Positions 1 to 8,035 of a stretch of DNA of 64,000 nucleotides are shown here, piece after piece; the stretch's first letter is position 1, and the number at the start of each line of letters is the position of its first letter. Origin of the DNA: Limisoma sp963601185 (GTDB taxonomy: Bacteria; Bacteroidota; Bacteroidia; Bacteroidales; Muribaculaceae). The translations under genes were made by a program, and so were the position numbers. The stretch spans positions 1 through 64,000 of the forward strand of contig CAVCEE010000004.1 of the NCBI GenBank assembly GCA_963601185.1, given 5' to 3'. Under the pieces are notes generated by a model. It had not been told where the DNA came from. It saw nothing but the letters and a program-made list of their open reading frames with translations, and made no database searches.

Positions 1-52
1 GAGCACGTGATTTGTAATCTCGGGGTCGTTGGTTCGAATCCGACAAGAGGCT
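1..52 (+). tRNA. tRNA-Thr (anticodon TGT), 3' part only
   Basis: The window opens inside a tRNA. The anticodon loop TTTGTAA (11-17) gives anticodon TGT at 13-15, the T-arm is GTTGG-TTCGAAT-CCGAC, and the 3' acceptor strand AAGAGGC (45-51) is followed by discriminator T52. No CCA is encoded. The anticodon stem CGTGA/TCTCG contains one U-U mismatch. The 5' half lies outside the window. Identity as Thr rests on the anticodon. Confidence 0.9.
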
Positions 53-53
53 C

Positions 54-83
54 AAAAGCGGACGTTAATCGCCCGCTTTTTTT
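54..83 (+). terminator. Rho-independent terminator after tRNA-Thr
   Basis: AAAAGCGG (54-61) pairs with CCGCTTTT (73-80) around an 11-nt loop and is followed by more T residues. It lies directly behind the tRNA 3' end. Confidence 0.8.
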
Positions 84-371
84 GTGCCCGTGTCTTATGT
101 CCGTGCCGCCTTGGGCATCTCACGACGCCACCTGCGGGGCGCTTTTGTCAACCCGGATGTTTTAACTATTCCAAAAAAATCATAGACTGTGCGGTAAAAT
201 CGTCAATGCGTTGACGATTTTGCTGATTTTGGAATGGTGGAATGGAGTTTTTACAATAAATTATTAAAATTGATGCATTGACAGAGCAGGCACTAACCCC
301 TACGCTTTTTCGGTGTCGTGGTTGGTGGCAAGAGAGTGGTTGTCAAGAAAAAATAGAAGTGTATATGAAAG
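84..371. other. Intergenic stretch with a perfect inverted repeat
   Basis: No convincing gene lies between the tRNA terminator and the metK terminator. Besides the repeat fragment there is a perfect 11-bp inverted repeat AAAATCGTCAA / TTGACGATTTT (196-206 and 211-221) with a 4-nt TGCG spacer. A degenerate relative, TTGATGCATTGA, lies near 267-278. This could be an operator or a weak terminator. I cannot assign it. Confidence 0.5.
122..142 (+). repeat. Fragment of a REP-like interspersed element
   Basis: The segment ACGCCACCTGCGGGGCGC (124-141) matches, with one or two changes, modules of the larger repeat clusters at about 41,976-41,994 and 42,150-42,170. Only this module is present here. 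Confidence 0.5.
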
Positions 372-407
372 AAAAGATGCGTCACCGGGCGGTGGCACAT
401 CTTTTTT
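372..407 (-). terminator. Terminator downstream of metK
   Basis: The hairpin AAAGATGcGtCACC ... GGTGgCaCATCTTT with a GGGC loop is flanked by A-rich and T-rich runs on either side, so it could act on both strands. It lies 18 nt beyond the metK stop codon. Confidence 0.75.
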
Positions 408-424
408 ATTTGTGAGGGTTTCGC

Positions 425-1714
425 TTAGAGTACGAATGCCTCTTTTATCTTGTCCACATAGTCGAGTTTCTCCCATGTGAAGAGTTCCACGGTCATGGTC
501 TTGTCGCCGTTGTACTTCGAGTAGAACGTCTTCTCTACGACTTCTGGCTTGCGACCCATGTGGCCGTAAGCGGCAGTCTCCTGATAGATAGGCTGGCGCA
601 GTTTCAGACGGCGCTCGATGGCAGCAGGACGCATGTCGAAAATCTGGTTCACGAGGGCGGAGATTTCAGCATCGGGAAGACCCACTTTCGAGGTGCCGTT
701 GGTGTTGACGTAAAGACTGACAGGCTTTGCCACGCCGATGGCGTAAGCCACCTGCACAAGAGCCTCGTCGGCAACGCCTGCGGCAACGATGTTTTTGGCG
801 ATGTGGCGTGCAGCATAGGCAGCCGAGCGGTCGACCTTCGACGGGTCTTTGCCCGAGAATGCACCACCGCCGTGTGCGCCGCGGCCTCCGTAGGTGTCCA
901 CGATGATCTTGCGGCCAGTGAGACCGGTGTCGCCGTGAGGGCCTCCGATGACAAACTTGCCAGTCGGGTTGACGTGGAGAATCAACTTGTCGTCAAACAT
1001 TGCCTGTATATCCTTCGGCAACTTCGCAATTACGCGAGGCAAAAGGATGGTTTTCACGTCGTTGTAGATGGCGTCGAGCATCTCGCGGTCGGCTTTGTCC
1101 TGAGCCGCCTTGCTGCCGTCGGCAGCGGCGATAAACTCGTCGTGCTGGGTGCTGACCACGATGGTGTGGACGCGCACCGGACGGTTGTCTTCGTCGTATT
1201 CTACAGTCACTTGGCTCTTCGAGTCTGGACGGAGATAGGTCATCACCTGATGCTCGCGGCGGATTGCCGACAACTCGCGGAGAATGGTGTGGGCGAGGTC
1301 GAGCGTAAGAGGTATATAGTTTTCGGTCTCGTTGCAGGCATAGCCGAACATCATACCCTGGTCACCTGCACCCTGGTCGTCAGCCACTTCGCGCTCAACA
1401 CCGCGGTTGATGTCGGCGCTCTGCTCGTGGATGGCGTTGAGCACACCGCACGATTCGCCGTCAAACTTGTATTCACTTTTGTTGTAGCCGATTTCGTTAA
1501 TCACACGGCGTGCGGTTTCCATCAGGTCGATGTAAGCCTCCGATTTCACTTCGCCGGCAATCACAACCTGACCTGTGGTCACGAGGGTTTCGCAAGCCAC
1601 CTTCGACTGAGGGTCGTAGGCAAGGAGTTTGTCGACAATGGCGTCGGAAATCTGGTCAGCCACCTTGTCTGGGTGGCCTTCTGATACTGATTCAGATGTA
1701 AATAGATAATTCAT
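425..1714 (-). CDS. metK: S-adenosylmethionine synthetase
   Basis: The 429-residue product makes S-adenosylmethionine from methionine and ATP in the cytoplasm. Family signatures visible are SEGHPDK (residues 11-17), the GAGDQG hexapeptide (115-120) and the glycine-rich GGGAFSGKD loop in the last third. The frame is open upstream to 1786, but I place the start at the ATG ending at 1714: the protein then begins MNYLFTSESVSEG like other MetK proteins, a GGAAAG Shine-Dalgarno lies just upstream, and the longer start would run into the riboswitch-like leader. It is transcribed alone, divergently from ppiD, with its own promoter and terminator. Regulation by SAM through the leader is likely. Confidence 0.97.
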   Translation of the reverse strand: MNYLFTSESVSEGHPDKVADQISDAIVDKLLAYDPQSKVACETLVTTGQVVIAGEVKSEAYIDLMETARRVINEIGYNKSEYKFDGESCGVLNAIHEQSADINRGVEREVADDQGAGDQGMMFGYACNETENYIPLTLDLAHTILRELSAIRREHQVMTYLRPDSKSQVTVEYDEDNRPVRVHTIVVSTQHDEFIAAADGSKAAQDKADREMLDAIYNDVKTILLPRVIAKLPKDIQAMFDDKLILHVNPTGKFVIGGPHGDTGLTGRKIIVDTYGGRGAHGGGAFSGKDPSKVDRSAAYAARHIAKNIVAAGVADEALVQVAYAIGVAKPVSLYVNTNGTSKVGLPDAEISALVNQIFDMRPAAIERRLKLRQPIYQETAAYGHMGRKPEVVEKTFYSKYNGDKTMTVELFTWEKLDYVDKIKEAFVL

Positions 1715-1773
1715 CTTTCCATTTTGTTTTAAAGTGGAAGCTAAATTTGCTGGGAATTCGTGAGGGAAGAATC

Positions 1774-1824
1774 GCAGTTTTAGCATTTTTTAATGTGGTT
1801 GCAAGCAGCCAAATTTTTCCACAA
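1774..1824 (-). promoter_or_regulatory. Probable SAM-II riboswitch in the metK leader
   Basis: Read on the minus strand, P1 would be TGTGG (1823-1819) with CCACA (1798-1794). The 20-nt loop between them contains ATTT and ends TTGCAA. P1 is followed by TTAAAAAATGCTAAAA (1793-1778). This order (P1, loop ending UUGCAA, A-rich linker, UGCUAAAA) is what I recall of SAM-II aptamers. Loop GCA (1802-1800) can pair with TGC (1785-1783) as part of the pseudoknot. It sits at the very start of the predicted metK transcript, about 60 nt before the start codon. Assignment is by motif memory plus context. Confidence 0.7.
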
Positions 1825-1843
1825 GGTTATACATTTTCGCTCG

Positions 1844-1873
1844 CAAAGTTACGACATAATCTGTGATTTTCAA
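1844..1873 (-). promoter_or_regulatory. metK promoter (Bacteroidetes -33/-7 type)
   Basis: On the minus strand TTG (1873-1871) is followed after 19 nt by TAACTTTG (1851-1844), matching TTG-N19-TAnnTTTG. Transcription would start near 1837 and give a leader of about 120 nt carrying the SAM-II candidate. Confidence 0.75.
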
Positions 1874-1892
1874 AGAAAATGTCAGCAAGTTA

Positions 1893-1922
1893 TTGTGTTG
1901 TTGGCAAAAATAACTATCTTTG
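1893..1922 (+). promoter_or_regulatory. ppiD promoter
   Basis: TTG (1893-1895), 19 nt, TATCTTTG (1915-1922). The predicted start of transcription is near 1929, about 58 nt ahead of the ppiD ATG. Confidence 0.7.
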
Positions 1923-1986
1923 CGTGCTACTTCGTGTAGCAGTTTTTCATTATAGGTAGAGAAAAAATTAAAACAAAATAAGATAA

Positions 1987-4092
1987 ATGGCAACATTAGA
2001 GAAAATCCGGAAAAGATCCGTACTTCTGCTCATCATCATCGGTGCCGCGCTTGTCGCATTTATCATCGGTGACTTCTTGAACTCGAGCCGTTCGATTTTT
2101 GGCAACGGCACAACGGTGGCTAATGTCGACGGCAACAAGATCGACTATTTGGCGTTCCAGCAGCGCTACAGCGAATTTACAGAAAAGAACAAAAACGTTT
2201 CGCAGCAGGACGCTGCCACGGTGCAGAATCAAGTGCTGGGTCAGATGATTCAGGAAGCGCTTTTCAACGAGGAATATGACGCTCTCGGCATCGACGTGAC
2301 CGACAAGGAGTTGTCAAACTACATGTACAAGCAAATGGCTATGAGCGACCGTGAGTTCGCTCAGACACTCGGTCAGTTGGCACAGAGCCTTGCCGGCAAC
2401 GAGAAGGCTGCCGCATTGCTCAACAATGCAACAACTCAGGAGATGGCAGTGCAGAACATCCGCAAAATCATCTTCAACCCGACTCAGTTTGGTCTTACTA
2501 CAGAGCAGGTGCAACAGGCTCAACTCTGGTGGCTCTCTAAGGAGAACGACGCAGTGGAGCAGATCAAGCAAACTAAGTTTGCGATGCTTTTCCGCGGTTC
2601 TATCCAAGCCAACGCTCTTGAGATTGAGGCAATGCGCGCTCAACGCATGAACTCTTACGACGTGCAGATGGTTTCGTTGCCTTACGCTGCTGTCAACGAC
2701 AACGACTACAAGGTTAGCGACGACGAAGTGAAAGCCGTTTACGAACAGGAAAAATACAAATTCCCAGTTGACGAGGAATCTTGCCTTGCATACTACATCG
2801 CAGTGCCTATCAATCCGTCTGCCGACGACCTCGCAAAGGCTGACAAACTCCTTGCTCGTGTTGACTCTGCTCTCCACGCTACACAGGGTCTCGACGGCGT
2901 GCGCACATTCTCTGAACTCTCGATTAACGAGCGCTCGGTTCGTCAGAAAGACCTCTCAAGCCTCGGTATGGACGCAAAGCAGTTTGTTGATTCCGGCGCA
3001 GTTGTTGGTCAGATTTCGAAGGTGTTTACACAAGGTGACAACCGCACAATCTACCGCTTGCTTGCCAAGACTCAGGAAATCGACTCCGTAAAGGTTATCG
3101 TAGCCCAGGTGGAAGGCGACAAGAAGAAACAGGATGCAGCACTTGCCGACCTCAATGCCGGAAAGGCAGTGAAGGAAGTGAAATGCGACACTACAGAGAT
3201 GGACATCTTTGCCGCTTCACAGCAGGGTATGCTCTCCGACGAGCAGAAAGCGAAAATCCTCGCCGGTGGCGACAACTACTTCGTGGTTGATTCCAACGAG
3301 CAGGGCGCATCAATCTGCAAGGTGCTCGAGAAGAAGGCTGCCAAGACAGTCGTGAAACTCGGTGAAATCTCCTATATGGTTGACCCAAGCAAGGACACCC
3401 GTGCAAACTTGCTCAACGAACTCCAGAAATTTGTTGACGGCAACAACACTGCACAGAAATTCTTCGACAACGCAGCCAAGGCGGCTCACTCATACACAGC
3501 AATGTCGGACGTAGTGGCATCAAGCCAGGCAATGCTCGGCAACTCTGTTAAGGGTACTTCAAAACTTATCCAATGGCTCTTCAAGGATGCCAAGGAAGGT
3601 GAGGTTTCGGCAATCCAGACCGACAACGACCAACTCGTAGTGGCAGCCCTCGCAAAGAAATACGATGGCGACTACCGCCCGGTAAGCGATCCTGAGGTGA
3701 AAGCATACTGCGAGACAGTGGCACGCAACCACAAGAAGGCAGATGCCCTCGCTAAGAAATATGCTGGCAAGGCTAAGGATTTGGCTGGCTACGCAAAGGT
3801 AATGGGTCGCACAGTCGATGCAGTGAGCGTAGGCGCTTATCCTACAGCAGAAGCAGCCCTCGATGGTCAAGTGCCGTTTGCCAAGGTTGGTCAGGTTTAC
3901 GGACCGGTTAAGGGTGAGAACGCACTGTTTGTCTACAGCGTAGTGAAGAAGAACGCTGCAGTCAACAAGATTGAAGACAGCCAGTTGGCAGGTATGTGCC
4001 AGCAGCAACTCGGCCAGGCTGTAAGCAGCAACTTCTGGCAGTTGATTAAGGGTGGAAAAGACGTTGACAACAACATCGTCAACTTCCGTTAA
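1987..4092 (+). CDS. ppiD: PpiD/SurA-like membrane-anchored peptidyl-prolyl isomerase
   Basis: The 701-residue protein has a short charged N-terminus and one membrane anchor (about residues 11-31), followed by a long periplasmic part resembling the SurA N-terminal chaperone region and PPIC-type rotamase domains. This matches the Bacteroidetes PpiD-like folding factor, which assists proteins crossing the inner membrane. Length and architecture fit the family's roughly 620-715 residues. The start follows A-rich sequence and gives the expected MATLEKIRKRS opening. It is monocistronic, with a promoter upstream and a strong terminator after it. In Bacteroides, as I recall, it often follows the lptC/CNNM genes; here those lie a few kb away on the other strand. 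Whether both isomerase repeats are active is not visible. Confidence 0.85.
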   Translation: MATLEKIRKRSVLLLIIIGAALVAFIIGDFLNSSRSIFGNGTTVANVDGNKIDYLAFQQRYSEFTEKNKNVSQQDAATVQNQVLGQMIQEALFNEEYDALGIDVTDKELSNYMYKQMAMSDREFAQTLGQLAQSLAGNEKAAALLNNATTQEMAVQNIRKIIFNPTQFGLTTEQVQQAQLWWLSKENDAVEQIKQTKFAMLFRGSIQANALEIEAMRAQRMNSYDVQMVSLPYAAVNDNDYKVSDDEVKAVYEQEKYKFPVDEESCLAYYIAVPINPSADDLAKADKLLARVDSALHATQGLDGVRTFSELSINERSVRQKDLSSLGMDAKQFVDSGAVVGQISKVFTQGDNRTIYRLLAKTQEIDSVKVIVAQVEGDKKKQDAALADLNAGKAVKEVKCDTTEMDIFAASQQGMLSDEQKAKILAGGDNYFVVDSNEQGASICKVLEKKAAKTVVKLGEISYMVDPSKDTRANLLNELQKFVDGNNTAQKFFDNAAKAAHSYTAMSDVVASSQAMLGNSVKGTSKLIQWLFKDAKEGEVSAIQTDNDQLVVAALAKKYDGDYRPVSDPEVKAYCETVARNHKKADALAKKYAGKAKDLAGYAKVMGRTVDAVSVGAYPTAEAALDGQVPFAKVGQVYGPVKGENALFVYSVVKKNAAVNKIEDSQLAGMCQQQLGQAVSSNFWQLIKGGKDVDNNIVNFR

Positions 4093-4143
4093 TTGTGAAT
4101 ACAATCAATTCCTTTAAATAAAGTTTTCATAATATGCTATGAG

Positions 4144-4180
4144 GAGGCAGAGCCGTGAGGTTCTGCCTCTTGCTTTTCTT
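4144..4180 (+). terminator. Terminator after ppiD
   Basis: An 11-bp stem, GAGGCAGAGCC (4144-4154) with GGTTCTGCCTC (4159-4169), has a GTGA loop and is followed by TTGCTTTTCTTG. It sits 50 nt past the ppiD stop and immediately before the aspS promoter. Confidence 0.8.
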
Positions 4181-4209
4181 GCTTTTCTCACGCCAAAATA
4201 CTACTTTTG
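4179..4209 (+). promoter_or_regulatory. aspS promoter
   Basis: TTG (4179-4181), 20 nt, TACTTTTG (4202-4209). Transcription would begin near 4215. This rules out the upstream in-frame start at 4155 and supports the ATG at 4254. Confidence 0.65.
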
Positions 4210-4253
4210 CAACGGCAGACAAGACCGAATTTAACAACATACACTATATCAAT

Positions 4254-6011
4254 ATGTACAGAACAAAAACATGTGGAGAACTTCGCTTGGCTAACGTCGG
4301 CGAAACGGTGACACTGGCAGGATGGGTGCAACGCTCACGCAAGATGGGCGGCATGACATTCGTCGACTTGCGCGACCGCTATGGCATCACGCAACTCGTG
4401 TTTAACAACGAGGTGGATGCCCAACTCTGCGAAGAGGCCAACCACCTCGGACGCGAGTTTGTAATTCAAGTAGAGGGCAAAGTGTCGGAACGCTCGAGCA
4501 AGAACGCCAAAGTGGCAACCGGTGAAATCGAGATTATCGTTGACAAGTTGACATTGCTCAACAAGAGCGAGGTGCCGCCTTTCACCATCGAGGACAACAC
4601 CGATGGCGGCGATGACCTCCGCATGAAGTACCGCTATCTCGACCTCCGTCGGGCAGCGGTGCGCAAGAATCTTGAACTCCGCCACCGCATGACGATGGAA
4701 GTGCGCCGTTATCTCGACAGCAAGGGCTTCCTCGAGGTGGAGACTCCTATGCTCATCGGATCGACGCCTGAAGGCGCACGCGATTTCGTGGTACCTTCAC
4801 GTATGAACCCCGGACAGTTCTACGCTCTTCCGCAGTCGCCACAAACGCTGAAGCAACTGCTGATGGTGTCGGGTTTCGACCGCTATTTCCAGATTGTGAA
4901 ATGCTTCCGCGACGAGGACCTTCGTGCCGACCGTCAGCCTGAGTTCACCCAGATTGACTGCGAGATGAGTTTTGTTGAGCAGGAGGACATCATCGAGATG
5001 TTTGAGGGTATGGCAAAGCACCTCTTCAAGGAACTCCGCGGTGTGGAACTCACAGAGCCGTTCCAGCGTATGCCTTGGAGCGATGCAATGAAATACTACG
5101 GCAGCGACAAGCCTGACTTGCGTTTCGGTATGCGCTTCGTGGAACTGATGGACATTATGAAAGACCACGGCTTCTCAGTGTTTGACAACGCTGCTTATAT
5201 CGGCGGTATCTGCGCTGAAGGCGCTGCAACCTATACCCGCAAGCAACTTGACCAACTCACCGAGTTTGTGAAGCGTCCGCAGGTAGGCGCAAAGGGTATG
5301 GTTTATGCGCGCGTTGAGGCTGACGGCAACGTCAAGTCGAGCGTAGACAAATTCTATAGCCAGGAAGTGCTTCAGGAGATGGCAAAGGCGTTCAACGCAA
5401 AGCCGGGCGACCTTATTCTTATCCTCAGCGGCGATGACGCAATGAAGACTCGCAAGCAACTCTGCGAACTTCGTCTAGAGATGGGCCGTCAACTCGGTCT
5501 GCGCGACAAGGACAAGTTTGCTTGCCTCTGGGTTGTTGACTTCCCGATGTTTGAATGGAGCGAAGAAGAAGGACGCTTGATGGCAATGCACCACCCGTTC
5601 ACCCATCCTAAGGACGAGGACGTGCCATTGCTCGACACCGATCCAGCCGCAGTGCGTGCCGATGCCTACGATATGGTGGTCAACGGCGTTGAAGTAGGCG
5701 GCGGATCAATCCGTATCCACGACTCCAAGTTGCAGGCAAAGATGTTTGAAATCCTCGGCTTCACCCCAGAAAAGGCACAGGAGCAGTTCGGCTTCCTGAT
5801 GAACGCCTTCAAGTATGGCGCGCCGCCTCACGGAGGTCTTGCCTACGGTCTTGACCGCTGGGTATCGCTCTTCGCAGGACTCGACTCAATCCGCGACTGC
5901 ATCGCGTTCCCGAAGAACAACAGCGGTCGTGACGTGATGCTCGACGCACCGGCACCGCTCGACCAGAAGCAACTCGATGAACTCAATCTCGTGATTGACT
6001 TGAAAGACTAA
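4254..6011 (+). CDS. aspS: Aspartyl-tRNA synthetase
   Basis: A class II synthetase of 585 residues that charges tRNA-Asp (possibly also tRNA-Asn) with aspartate. The order is an anticodon-binding OB fold (about 1-110), the first part of the catalytic core with class II motif 2 FRDEDLRADRQPEF (about 217-230), the bacterial GAD insertion, and motif 3 GLAYGLDRW (about 528). Length is typical of the bacterial-type enzyme. The start is set at 4254 because the protein then begins MYRTKTCGEL like its relatives and because a promoter lies at 4179-4209; the frame continues upstream without support. It is transcribed alone and ends in a strong terminator. Two tRNA-Asp genes lie far away at 40.7-40.9 kb. 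Confidence 0.97.
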   Translation: MYRTKTCGELRLANVGETVTLAGWVQRSRKMGGMTFVDLRDRYGITQLVFNNEVDAQLCEEANHLGREFVIQVEGKVSERSSKNAKVATGEIEIIVDKLTLLNKSEVPPFTIEDNTDGGDDLRMKYRYLDLRRAAVRKNLELRHRMTMEVRRYLDSKGFLEVETPMLIGSTPEGARDFVVPSRMNPGQFYALPQSPQTLKQLLMVSGFDRYFQIVKCFRDEDLRADRQPEFTQIDCEMSFVEQEDIIEMFEGMAKHLFKELRGVELTEPFQRMPWSDAMKYYGSDKPDLRFGMRFVELMDIMKDHGFSVFDNAAYIGGICAEGAATYTRKQLDQLTEFVKRPQVGAKGMVYARVEADGNVKSSVDKFYSQEVLQEMAKAFNAKPGDLILILSGDDAMKTRKQLCELRLEMGRQLGLRDKDKFACLWVVDFPMFEWSEEEGRLMAMHHPFTHPKDEDVPLLDTDPAAVRADAYDMVVNGVEVGGGSIRIHDSKLQAKMFEILGFTPEKAQEQFGFLMNAFKYGAPPHGGLAYGLDRWVSLFAGLDSIRDCIAFPKNNSGRDVMLDAPAPLDQKQLDELNLVIDLKD

Positions 6012-6024
6012 GACATAATCACAT

Positions 6025-6066
6025 AAAAAGCGCCCCCTGACGACCATCGCCCGGGGGCGCTTTTTT
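6025..6066 (+). terminator. Terminator after aspS
   Basis: AAAAAGCGCCCCC pairs with GGGGGCGCTTTTTT around a loop of about 15 nt. It starts 13 nt after the aspS stop. Confidence 0.9.
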
Positions 6067-6084
6067 ATCGGTCTTGCCGAAATC

Positions 6085-6395
6085 GTCGTGGTGGAGTGAG
6101 AGAGTGTGTGTGAGGGGGAGTGAGTCGGGGATGAGGCTTGGCGAGCGGTGAGAGCGCAGAGAGTGTGAGAGAGGAGTGGTAGCGAAGGGTGGAATGAGTC
6201 GTGGCGGCATAGGGTGGAAGGTTGAGTAGTGTGGTTAGTCAGAGAGGAGTGAGGAGTGAGGAGGGTGGTGAGAGGTGGTGAGAGGTGTGCGGGAGTGAGT
6301 AGTGAGAGGAAGAGAGGTGAGGAGCAGGGGAAGTGATCGGTGAGAGCAGAGCGTGCCGGGGATGGGGCTTGGCTAGTGGTGAGTGAAGAGTGAAG
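6085..6395 (+). other. Purine-skewed low-complexity tract
   Basis: About 310 nt made almost entirely of G, A and T on the plus strand, built of degenerate GAGTG, GTGAGAG and GGTGAG words. A 27-bp imperfect repeat starting CGGGGATG brackets most of it (6126-6152 and 6357-6383). No gene, promoter or terminator is visible inside. The apparent minus-strand reading frame is a by-product of the skew (Ser, Thr, Leu and Pro runs). Confidence 0.7.
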
Positions 6396-6404
6396 AGCGT
6401 GCCG

Positions 6405-6710
6405 TAGGTACACCGTATTGCTAACCACGGGCTTCAGCCCGTGGAGAAGTGCAGATAAAAAATTGCGCCCTGTAAGCGGCGCTGCCCACACCATCAGAGC
6501 ATCGTCTGATGCTGGCGGCACCCACTACGGGGTGCAAGTTGTTGGTTGTCAGCCTGCCCCCAGACTGAAGTCTGGGGTTATCGATACTGCGGCCCCTCCG
6601 GGGCGCACTCCTTCGCTGTCGGTTCTGACACACCCTCCGGGGCGCACTCCTTCGCTGATAGTTTTTGACACACCCTATGCAAGCATCATCGGTCAGTTCT
6701 GATACACCCT
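6405..6710. repeat. REP-like palindromic repeat cluster
   Basis: It contains the hairpin CCACGGGCTTCAGCCCGTGG (6425-6444) preceded by GTATTGCTAA, a second hairpin with an AGACTGAAGTCT centre (6558-6577), a GCACCC...GGGGTGC palindrome near 6517, and a 39-bp direct repeat (copies start at 6596 and 6635) containing GGGGCGCACTCCTTCGCTG. The same modules recur at 38.5, 41.9-42.35 and 51.4-51.5 kb. No coding potential is apparent. Confidence 0.75.
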
Positions 6711-6729
6711 CAACCGAAGCCCTTAACCT

Positions 6730-8010
6730 CTATTTCTCCGCTACTTCGAGGCGGATGAGTTCGATGCGGGTGGCTGATTTTTTGAGGATGGTGAACTTTA
6801 GGTTGCCTATCTCGAAATTGTCGCCCTGTTGTGGGAGTTGTCCGAGGGAGAAAAGGATGTAGCCGGCGAGCGTCTGGTACTCGTCGTCCTCAGGGATGTC
6901 GAGATGGTATTTGTCGTTGAGGTGCTCAATCTCTATGCGGCCAGAAAATTTGTATGTGTGTTCGTCGAGTTTCTCCTCCACGATGCGTCGCTTGTCGTGC
7001 TCGTCCTCAAAGTCACCGAAGATCTCCTCCACGAGGTCTTCGAGCGTCACCAGTCCGCCGGTGCCACCAAATTCGTCTACGATTATAGCGATGCTGCGTT
7101 TCTCCGACAGCATCTTGCGCATCATCGTGTTGGCTGGCATCGATTCTGGTGCGAAATCCACTGGCTTGATGCGGCTCTGCCAGTCGGCATCGGTATTGAA
7201 GAGTTCGTTGACGTGGATGTAGCCTATCACGTTGTCGATGTCGTCGCGGTAGACGATGATTTTCGACAGACCTGTGGCAGTGAATCGGCGGCGCAGTCGC
7301 TCGCGGTCGCACGACGCCTCCACGGCAATAATCTCGTTGCGCGGAATCATACAGTCGCGCAGCAGCGTGTTGCTGAAATCGAGCGCATTCTGGAAGATTT
7401 TCACCTCGTGTTCAATCTCCTTGTCGCCGTTTTTGCTTTTGGCCTTGTCGTCGATGGTCTGCTGGATGTAGTCGTCGAGTTCGCCTACGGTCAATAGCAC
7501 CGTCTTCTGTCCTGTGGTCTCAGCGCCGAAGAGACGCATCAGCGCCCTCGACAAGAATGACGAGAACCATGAAATGGGGTAGAGCACCCAATAGATGGCG
7601 TAGAGCGGCACGGCGCAGTGGCGCAGCGACAAGTTAGGGTTGATGCGGAAAATCGCCTTGGGGAAAAATTCGCCAGTGATGAGGATGATGCCTGTGGAGA
7701 TGACCGTCTGGCAGACGAGCACCAAGGCATCGTTGTCGCCCACCACGGCGCGGATGCCCGGGTCGAGGAGCACGGCAATGCCGATGCCGTAGACCACAAG
7801 CATAATATTGTTGCCCACCAGCATAGTGGAGATAAACATATCCTGATGGCGGTAGAAGGTGTTGATGATGCGGCTCGTGAGTCCTTTTTTGTGCGAGTCC
7901 ACCCCAGCCCTCACCTTGTTGGAGGTGATGAAGGCAATCTCCATACCGGAGAAGAATGCCGAAAACGCCATTGAGACGAGTGTGATTATGAGAGCCGTTG
8001 TAGTGTCCAT
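6730..8010 (-). CDS. CNNM/CBS/CorC-type membrane protein (HlyC/CorC family)
   Basis: A 426-residue integral membrane protein with the DUF21/CNNM transmembrane region (about 1-185, three or four helices), a CBS-domain pair (about 205-330) and a C-terminal CorC/HlyC transporter-associated domain (about 345-426, including EFGGTGGLVTLEDLVEEI just ahead of it). Relatives are linked to magnesium/cobalt efflux, and Bacteroidetes gliding protein GldE has the same layout. The start is placed at 8010 (MDTTTALIITL), directly before the first membrane helix; the open frame further upstream overlaps lptC in another frame. It is the last gene of the coaX-barrel-lptC run, 25 nt after lptC. The substrate is not knowable from sequence. 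Confidence 0.88.
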   Translation of the reverse strand: MDTTTALIITLVSMAFSAFFSGMEIAFITSNKVRAGVDSHKKGLTSRIINTFYRHQDMFISTMLVGNNIMLVVYGIGIAVLLDPGIRAVVGDNDALVLVCQTVISTGIILITGEFFPKAIFRINPNLSLRHCAVPLYAIYWVLYPISWFSSFLSRALMRLFGAETTGQKTVLLTVGELDDYIQQTIDDKAKSKNGDKEIEHEVKIFQNALDFSNTLLRDCMIPRNEIIAVEASCDRERLRRRFTATGLSKIIVYRDDIDNVIGYIHVNELFNTDADWQSRIKPVDFAPESMPANTMMRKMLSEKRSIAIIVDEFGGTGGLVTLEDLVEEIFGDFEDEHDKRRIVEEKLDEHTYKFSGRIEIEHLNDKYHLDIPEDDEYQTLAGYILFSLGQLPQQGDNFEIGNLKFTILKKSATRIELIRLEVAEK

Positions 8011-8035
8011 CGTTTCTGTTTGTTTGCCGTTAAGG

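Noticed and set aside
560..1684. Long plus-strand reading frame antisense to metK (374 codons)
   Set aside because: It is the mirror of a perfectly conserved metK. Long antisense frames are common here because of codon bias (GTC/GAC-rich). It has no promoter, and its protein resembles nothing.
1790..1996. 68-codon minus-strand frame upstream of metK
   Set aside because: It overlaps the metK promoter, the riboswitch candidate and the divergent ppiD promoter, and has no conserved features.
5886..6521. 211-codon minus-strand frame across the aspS end and the purine-skewed tract
   Set aside because: Its Ser/Thr/Leu/Pro-rich translation is a direct result of the GAGTG repeats, and it crosses the aspS terminator.
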